Shown one piece after another: positions 56,520 through 64,000 of a stretch of DNA of 64,000 bases. The position numbers were made by a program, and so were the translations under genes. The stretch's first letter is position 1; each line of letters begins with the position of its first letter. Source of the stretch: Spodoptera frugiperda (lineage: Eukaryota > Arthropoda > Insecta > Lepidoptera > Noctuidae); the NCBI RefSeq assembly GCF_023101765.2, contig NC_064212.1:8742001-8806000 (forward strand), written 5' to 3'. The notes under the pieces are model-generated. The model was not told where the DNA came from. It saw only the letters and a list, made by a program, of their open reading frames with translations, and ran no database searches.

Positions 56520-57130
56520 TAAGTCTGCTATCAGTCGCCAGCTGGCGTGACGTCACAACACAAGCCCGGCCCGTAGCGCGTCACTCTCACTGTTACCCCC
56601 GACCTCCGGGTCCCCCTGCCGAGTTGCCGACTCCCACCGAACACAAATAAAAAGATGTTGTTGTTGTTCCGTTTCATCCGTACAGAGGGGGACTGCTTCC
56701 GCTTTGTTTTGCAGTGATTTATTTTTTCACTTAATGTCTTAATTAGAGCCTTTCCAAGAAATGGATACCCCAGTACACATTAATATTTAACTAAATGTTT
56801 TTGTCTGGACAATGAAAAGATTTACTGAAAACTCGACGTGAGTAATAGGTATAACAACTGCCTCATTCTTCAAAGGCGCTATTTTTCAGACGCTTAATGC
56901 TTTCTGTTTAATAGCGCGATTGCGTCACAAGTCTAAAAATATGAGGGTGGTGTTGGGGAAACAGCAGTATGGGGTAGTCGGCAGCACGTCAGGTGGCGGT
57001 CGGTGGGCCTCGGTCGCGGTCTCCGCATCGAGCCAACCCTGTGACGTCATGGACGCGTGACGTCACGCATCGACCGCGCGCCTCGTTTCAAGGACGCCCT
57101 TGCTTGCCGCCCAACCGGCTACCGACTTCC
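56520..57130. promoter_or_regulatory. GC-rich patches with three CRE palindromes
   Basis: Perfect TGACGTCA at 56548-56555, 57042-57049 and 57058-57065, the last two only 16 bases apart, in two GC-rich patches (56520-56650 and 56950-57125). Probably regulatory; the transcript concerned is unknown. Confidence 0.4.
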
Positions 57131-58125
57131 TCCTAACTTAGAATCACTTTACGCAAACAACAAATATTAAAACATAAGTAGTCGGTAAAACAAGAATTTG
57201 CATCGGATAATATTGACACGCACTGTCAATATACTTAACATGATTGCTAGTAATAGACGGAGATGTCTAGCGTGCGGGGTTATGTAACCGACCTGCTCAG
57301 TTTGTCGACCGTTAACAGCATTATAAGATTCGTGAATTTTATGGTTTTGGAAAGATACAATAAAGCTCTTGATAAGTCGCATACTTTATGTTGCCAACGA
57401 CAGGGGTGTGACCGTGGGACCAGTTCAGGGCCGCATTACAGACTGGTAGGTGTACGAAACAACATCCTTTTCTCTTTCGTTTGCATACTCCAGACGTTGC
57501 TGTATTTTTCTTATATTTGTAGTAGTCTTTATCAATGTAGTATTTTCACTTTTCATTCCGCTAATCGTTTTAATTCTCCGTAGTATTTTTTTTTACCTTT
57601 ACGCTATAAATAGAGGTGTAAAAACCAGTTCTAATAATTTTATATACTCTGTTTGTGAATTTAGCGCAGTACTATTAATTTAAGATATAAAGTCTAATAC
57701 ATAGTTTCGTCACATATTAAATTAAGGAGTGCCATAAAATAAATTGATTTATTTGTAAGTAATAAATATTTCGACAACTTAGAATCACTTAATTACTTGG
57801 TTCATAAGCAAGGCCAACAAATAACATATTATGTTGTTAATTTAATGATCTAAGTAGCTATTAACGTGCTTACATTATGTGCACGTGAGCTTTATGATAT
57901 AAAGCTATGTACACTGCTACAATTGTAAGTCTTTCTTCAATATTACTTTTTCTTTTTTTCTCCACAATCACGTGGATTAGAATTGTGCCTAGTGTGCAAG
58001 AGTATGACTATAACATAACTGACGAAATGTAACTGGTAAAACACCTTTGCCGTTATCTTTCTTATTTACACTTCGATAAATCTGTTATTAAGCACACACC
58101 TTCAATTAGGCTCTCCTTTATCTCG
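57131..58125. other. AT-rich non-coding stretch
   Basis: Frames at 57167-57382, 57263-57583 and 57450-57683 show no domain and are largely hydrophobic low-complexity translations. Confidence 0.4.
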
Positions 58126-58451
58126 ATATCCTTTTGAGATATTTATTTATTCAAACAAATCATGAAAAAGAAAGCTGCGGTTTCATAAAATAATAAAAAC
58201 TAAGTGAAAAATATATATATTTTTTTTAAATTTAACAATTTTTTTACCATAAATTTACAGTATTCTGTAGCCAATAAATAAAGCTTTATTTTAAGTAAAA
58301 ACCAGATATACAGATACTATAGATTTTGCCATAAAAGACCTACAAGTTGACGGTAGGTAAATTTGAGTTGTTTTTCGGCTCTCCTGAGAAGTTGTCTAAT
58401 TGTATATCCTTTTGAGATATTTATTTATTCAAACAAATCATGAAAAAGAAA
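58126..58451 (+). repeat. 48-bp exact direct repeat pair
   Basis: 58126-58173 and 58404-58451 are identical over 48 bases (start ATATCCTTTTGAGATATT, end CATGAAAAAGAAA), 278 bases apart. The 230 bases between them are AT-rich and not otherwise recognised. Confidence 0.85.
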
Positions 58452-59320
58452 CTGTATACCTCTACTTACCCGTCCAAGTAATAAATGGTGTGATGTTATA
58501 TGTTATCTAATATCGCAATCGTTTTAGGAACTATTTTTATCTTAATTAAATGTAGGTTAATACTGATCAGGTATCAAAATATCGTACTTTATACTATGTC
58601 TTAAATATATCTTCATATCTAAATAGAATTGAGAGTAGTATGAGATAAAATGAGGAAACTGAACTTGTCTAGACGATATTAAGATAAAACATATATTTTT
58701 TCCGTCTACCACCCGTTTATTATTCATAATAATTTATTCAGAATTAATTATACACATTAAATTGTTTTTATAGCATACCTATTATGTGCTAAAACATGAT
58801 TTTCTATTGTTTACTCTGTTCTGTATGAAATCGTCTAAGCCGCAGTAATATTATTAATGCTTGGTACCTATATTATTATATAAAATGTTTAAAGAAACTT
58901 TTTCGCTCATGATTAAGAAGAGATGCGTTGTGATTTGAATTTATATATATCTCAGTTTTGGACATGAGTATGTATTTTACAATATATTTTTTTTCTATGA
59001 CCACACAAACAAAACTACGAGCATAAATTTAATTTTCTTAAGACAGAGTTATATCATCTAAAACACAAAATTAGTGATTAGATTTGCTTAATTTAAATCG
59101 GTTGTTGTTATCGAAAGAACTAAAAACTCCATCTTCTTCTTATTTTAAACTACGAATGTCTCTGACTGAGTATTAGTGTTTTGTTTTTTACTCTCATTAG
59201 CATCAAGCTACATGTAAAATTCTTCAGAGTGACAGATAAATAAAAAAAAATCTTATTCTATTACCTATCCCGATCCGGAAAATGACTCACAATACATTCA
59301 AAGAATATTTTCAATATACA

Positions 59321-59523
59321 TCTATTATATAAAAATAAGTCGGATTTTCCTTCCTGACGCTATAACTCCAGAACGCACGAACCGATTTCCACGGTTTTGC
59401 ATTCGTTGGAAAGGTCTCGGGCTCCGTGAGGTTTATAGCAAAAAAAATTCAGGAAAAATTTAAGAGAAAAGCAGGAAACTGGGAAATCATTGGTGGCGAA
59501 ACGGAGTTCGCTGGGTTTGCTAG
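59321..59523 (+). mobile_element. short non-autonomous Helitron, 203 bp
   Basis: Starts TCTATTATATAAAAATAAGT after an A (59320) and ends CTAG (59520-59523) before a T (59524). A GGCGAA..TTCGCT hairpin lies about 10 bases before the end. The internal CGCACGAACCGATTTCCACG and TTGGAAAGGTCTCGGG strings are those of a very common lepidopteran Helitron family. It looks full length. Confidence 0.8.
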
Positions 59524-60300
59524 TATTTAATAGTCACTTTCTCTTGTCTTCCGTACCTAAATGGAATCCCCAAACCTTTTAAAGATAGTTATAATGTGAA
59601 GTTCTCGTAGAATCGGTGACTATGGTGACTATAGATTATGTTCAGCGGTGGTCAGCCACGATCTGATAAGATGTTGACACCGGCAGTCACCGGCTACTTT
59701 GTTCGTTAGTCACACCTTTCTGGGCCAAATTCTCGGCTATCCTTCTCAACAACAACATATTTCAGACAATAATCATATGATAAAATATAGAGGAGATGGC
59801 TCTATTTCTTCTTAACCGACAGCTACAATTAGAGAGGAGAAAACTTTCCTAACATATTCCATATTTTTTCATACATTAAGTGTAATCATCGTAAAAAATA
59901 TAAAATAATTGATTTTGTTGCATTAAAATTGATCAAAACTAACCCAGCGCGTGAAATGTAAAATCATAGTAAACTATGCGTTGATAACAAATTATTTATT
60001 TCATAAAAAAGTTAAAAATACACATTTTCGTGTCCTCTACTGAAATATGTATATGAATGTTATACAACAATACATTTCCAAAATAATATCAAAGACAAAG
60101 TTAACAAATGAAGTCGGTAATTTTGTATTTTTGATCCAAACAAATCCAAATAAATACAAAGAAAAAAAATCAGTAGATTCTTAATTGATAGGGTTGACTA
60201 AAAAAAGAGACTAACTATATTCCATTATAGCACTATAAGTTTATGTTCCATTAAATTATTCTAATAGCTAAGTGGTAATAACGGTAGCTTTATAATATGT

Positions 60301-60410
60301 TCATCGTAGCGGAAACAATTAGCACTTTTAAAATTTCGTAGCAGTTTCGTAGCGGAAGCGTCGCTGTCGTAGCAAAAACAATGCAGCCGTAGCGAGCCCG
60401 GTGTAACCAA
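60301..60410. repeat. CGTAGC-rich cluster
   Basis: At least five CGTAGC hexamers (as TCGTAGCGG, TCGTAGCAG, TCGTAGCGG, TCGTAGCAA, CCGTAGCGA) within about 90 bases, ending near GCGAGCCCGG. A short degenerate tandem repeat or repeat-family fragment. Confidence 0.5.
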
Positions 60411-60719
60411 TTTAAACAATTTTTGTGAAAGTTTTATAATGGATTACATACTTTATTGTCATATCTAACCATTAAAGGCTTCTAATAAAAAAATATGTTC
60501 CGCTACTTTACTATGCCAGAACATTCTTCTACAAGCAAATAAAATCGCTTACAATGCTCTCACATGCCTACATATCTTTATTATTTTATTAACGTTTTAT
60601 CTCGCAAGCACCCTTGTACAAAATACATTTTATTTATAAGATAAATTTCAATACTCTAACAGCATTCAATAAATAAAATTAGATGCGAAATAGGAGCGGT
60701 ATATTCAATAAGGCTTTAC

Positions 60720-60778
60720 CTGCAGACGCGAGAGGTGGCGGCGGAGGGTGGCTGTGACGTAGTTGCCGCTGACGTCAT
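60720..60778 (-). CDS. possible first coding exon (19 codons plus 2 bases)
   Basis: On the minus strand an ATG at 60776-60778 opens MTSAATTSQPPSAATSRVC and runs into a good splice donor CTGCAG/GTAAAG at 60720/60719. A full CRE palindrome overlaps the ATG (60770-60777). The frame stays open upstream to another ATG at 60914. Ser/Thr/Pro-rich N-termini of this kind are common in regulatory proteins, but no family can be named and no second exon was found. Confidence 0.3.
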
Positions 60779-60830
60779 CAGTAAGCCTCCTCCGCCCACG
60801 CCGCCGCAACAGCTGATAATTCCACCGAAA
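60720..60830. promoter_or_regulatory. GC-rich patch with CRE palindrome
   Basis: TGACGTCA at 60770-60777 and a half-type TGACGTAG at about 60754-60761, in a GC-rich patch in otherwise AT-rich DNA. Confidence 0.35.
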
Positions 60831-61109
60831 TCACGTTTATTTGATAAAACACACGCGGATGACGTCCGCACCCTTACGGCCACTTGCCCGCAGACTAGAC
60901 GCGCTGTTACGTACACTTACAACTTTATACATATACACCGTACTGTCTATTGTTCTATGTGTATTACATTGACCCTGACTCCTTCGATTGTTAAACTTTA
61001 TGGCGTATACATGCGAATTATGTTATGTCGGGAAACTAATTTCTTCACTCAGTCCAACTCATATTGTGTCACCTGGAAACAATTCGACACATACACTTAA
61101 AAATACGAT

Positions 61110-62978
61110 CCTCAACCCGTTTACATTAGCTATGATAATTTATTTAAGCTAGAAATAAATCTGAAGGTCACTCAAACAAGTCTGCAGTAGGTCGTAGTAT
61201 CAGAGTATTTATTATGTGCGGAAATTATGGCGGGAAATCTAAACGCCGAAATATATTTTCCTATTGAAGCAAGAACTTAGCGAATTATGTGTGTAGAAGT
61301 ACTAAAACTTAGATTATCTAAGAAGCTTATTTTTTAGCTTAGGTAAAGGAAAATCTACTTGCCAGTTTTCACTAGTCACCGTTCGGTACTGAATACGTAA
61401 ACAAATGACTATGTAAAAACTTTTCACATCGCCTAATCTATACATTCTCGTCACTGACGTGTTTACGCGCCACTATTACGCAAAAAGGTTCGCACAAAAA
61501 CGTCATATAATAAGAAAGCTCATAAAAGTTTGTTTGCTGATAACGTACGTACGAGTCTACCGTCTACATAGAAGTATATTGATGAATGACGTCGCTACTC
61601 GCATTAATACGACTCTGATCAATAGCGTAGCTTACGACACCCCACTGCCATCTGGCGGATAGTTTGTGTTACAATTAGGCGGATTGAAACCTCCTTTGAA
61701 GCGAGGTCCCACCGTACGTGCATAGCTTTCTCGCGGTTGTAACTCTTGTAAAGTCTAACAGAGGGCATAGAACCTTCTATCAAACGGATTCAAAGGCAGG
61801 TTTAATTGGACTGTAGACTAATGGGCTGTAGGAAAATCAACAGTTCTACTGTCATTAGAATGCGATTTTCGCTTCTAATAATTTAGCAAAGGCAGGCACG
61901 AATATAATTTAAACCGAAATCGAATCGGTTAACTTTAAAGTATTGTGAATATTATTTAACTTAATATACTATTTAATGTAATGGTTAGACTTTTGTTTTA
62001 TGTAGAGCTTATGGGAAAGTTATTACCTATATCTTTTTAGACAAGTATACAGACTTCAGCTTCAGATAAGTTCGTTCCTATATTTATACCTATACCAAAA
62101 TTATACCAATAATTTAATAAAGTTGTTATGAAGACTATTTAATTCAGTATCATTTAAAACGAAAAATGTATGTCTCATGAGAGTGACGATTTCGTTATTG
62201 AGATAGGGAACGAAAAAATTGAAATCGTAACATTTTTCCAAATTTCTAATTTAAATATTGGATAGCTTTTATTTACAGGTATTACAGTATACAGTACAGT
62301 ACAGGATTTAAGTAGTAGTACTTTTACACATACGTATGTAATGTATGTCGCGTAATAAGATTTTCATCACAATCATAAATAGATTGCATTTGATAACGAA
62401 AGAAAATTATATCTTCATCTCTTGATCAAACAGTGCAGTAGCGAAGACATAAACCCTTTTTCGCAAAAAAATAACAATTTACTAATACGGCGCACCCACA
62501 CTACTTATTGTTTAGATAAAAACAAAAATCGCGGCAATAAAAAAACTACTTAATACCTGTGTAAATAAAAAAATAATTTTAAGCAACATAAATATGTATG
62601 TATTCTGTTATCTGCTTGAAATGTAGACACATTAAAATTATTTTAAATACGATTTATCCTCAAATTTATGTTTAAGTATCAATAAAAATTCAAATTTATC
62701 AATATGCATAATTTATATTTATAGTTAGCTTTATTCGTATATTTATTCGTATAGTTCTTCAAGAGACAGATTAGTATGTGTTTGTACACGTATTGATTAT
62801 ACATAATGTAATAATAGGTACATAATGATTAGGTGTATACCTATAGTTTACTTTAGTTTGATTTACGTACATTTTTTAAAACCCGCAAGTGTTGATCGTG
62901 TTTGTAAACAATTTGACTGCTATTTTTCACATCTTAGATGAAAAAAAGTATAAGATTTTTGCTTAAAATTGCTACCAA
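61110..62978. other. AT-rich non-coding stretch
   Basis: No gene or repeat end recognised. Confidence 0.4.
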
Positions 62979-63860
62979 TCTATACATATAATAAAATCGT
63001 AGAAAAGTGCTGTCTGTACATTGAAAATAAAAATAAAAAAAATAGCAGGGGTTATTGTTATGTCGATGTCGAACCCAAAAATGTAATTAACTTTTTTTTG
63101 TCTGTTTGTCTGTTTGTCTGTTTGTCTGTTTGTCTGTTTGTCTGTTCGTCTGTGCGCGCTAATCTCAGAAACGGCTGATCCGAGTTGGATGCGGTTTTCA
63201 CGAATATATTGTGGGATGCTTAAATTTACATTTAGTGTTTGTTTCATGTCAATCGGTTCATAAATAAAAAAGTTATGTCAAATTAAAGAATCACGTCGAA
63301 CATTCTATGCTTATACCATTAATCTCCGCAACTATTTGACGGATTTGGTTGAAATTTGGTACAGATATAGTTTAGAACCTTAGAAAGGACATAGATATAT
63401 TTTTATTTCAAAAATCAAAAAATAAAAATAAGAAATAAATTATTTATAAATAATTCTATGTCGATCGTTACACGACTTCGGTTCATGTTATTGTTTTAAT
63501 TTATCGAAAAAAAGTAAATAAATAGTAAAAAGGTATGAAAAAAATAATATCAATATAATAAAACATTTAGTACAAAGAAAATGCTCTAACGGAGTATAGA
63601 TAATTCTATGTCGATCGTTACACGACTTCGGTTCATGTTATTGTTTTAATTCATCGAAAAAAAGTAAATAAATAGTAAAAAGGTATGAAAAAAATAATAT
63701 CAATATAATTAAACTTTTAGTACAAAGAAAATGCCCGAACGGAGTATAGATAAATAATCCGAGTTGTCTTTGGCGTTGGGATCGAAATAGATCGCGCTAT
63801 GGTTTCGTTACACTCATTTGGTTGCGCTTCGGTACTGTCGTGGAAAATCAAAAAATAAAA
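62979..63860 (+). mobile_element. Helitron copy 2 (3'-truncated or rearranged)
   Basis: Starts TCTATACATATAATAAAATC after an A (62978) and follows the element at 12281 almost base for base for roughly 800 bases, including the (TGTCTGTT)n run and a 150-bp tandem duplication (units from 63450 and 63600). It then carries two small deletions relative to the 12-kb copy and is interrupted at about 63853 by another copy's 5' end. Confidence 0.82.
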
Positions 63861-64000
63861 TCTATACATATAATAAAATCGTAGAAAAGTGCTGTCTGTA
63901 CATCTATACAGATATAGTTTAGAACCTTAGAAAGGACATAGGATAGTTTTTATTTCAAAAAATAAAAATAAACGTTAAATTTCGTTACATTCATTTGGTT
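63861..64000 (+). mobile_element. Helitron copy 3, 5' end, continues past the window
   Basis: A new TCTATACATATAATAAAATC start at 63861 preceded by A. After about 45 bases it jumps to the CAGATATAGTTTAGAACC part, then to the TTTCGTTACATTCATTTGG part, so it is an internally deleted derivative. It runs off the right edge. Confidence 0.7.

Overview
The window is nuclear DNA of an insect, most likely a moth or butterfly (Lepidoptera). The evidence is AT-rich, repeat-dense, intron- and intergenic-like sequence. It carries Helitrons with the termini common in lepidopteran genomes, tRNA-derived and other short repeats resembling families dispersed through lepidopteran genomes, a DIRS element, and a BEL/Pao element with a baculovirus-F-like envelope. 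Those repeat assignments rest on recalled family features, not on a database search.

Layout. 1-12 kb is non-coding: a CpG-rich block at about 0.94-1.7 kb, then AT-rich sequence with short repeats. 12.28-13.75 kb is a complete non-autonomous Helitron. 14.23-22.58 kb is an apparently intact BEL/Pao endogenous-retrovirus-like element on the minus strand. It has two nearly identical LTRs, a tRNA-Tyr primer-binding site and one uninterrupted 2493-codon ORF encoding gag, protease, reverse transcriptase, RNase H, integrase and an F-like envelope. 22.6-32 kb is AT-rich and holds MITEs and SINE fragments. 32.19-34.24 kb is the only convincing host protein-coding gene: an intronless 683-codon AMPK gamma-subunit (SNF4A-gamma/PRKAG type) paralogue on the minus strand. 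It has a predicted 5'UTR intron leading back to a GC-rich promoter-like block at 36.0-36.2 kb. Immediately upstream, 36.38-41.43 kb is a decayed DIRS retrotransposon on the minus strand with inverted terminal repeats, an internal complementary region, and broken gag, RT and tyrosine-recombinase genes. 42-63 kb is non-coding, with short repeats, a truncated LINE 3' end at about 52 kb, a 203-bp Helitron at 59.3 kb, and several CpG-rich blocks carrying full CRE palindromes. Two of these blocks (54.7 and 60.7 kb) contain possible first coding exons ending at splice-donor-like sites. 62.98-64.0 kb holds a second copy of the 12-kb Helitron and the start of a third.

No prokaryotic features, CRISPR arrays, rRNA genes or convincing tRNA genes were seen. 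The items most worth following up are the intact env-bearing BEL/Pao element, the AMPK-gamma retrogene with altered nucleotide-site residues, and the complete DIRS repeat architecture. Exon calls outside the two long ORFs are tentative because internal exons of a large-intron gene cannot be recognised reliably by eye.
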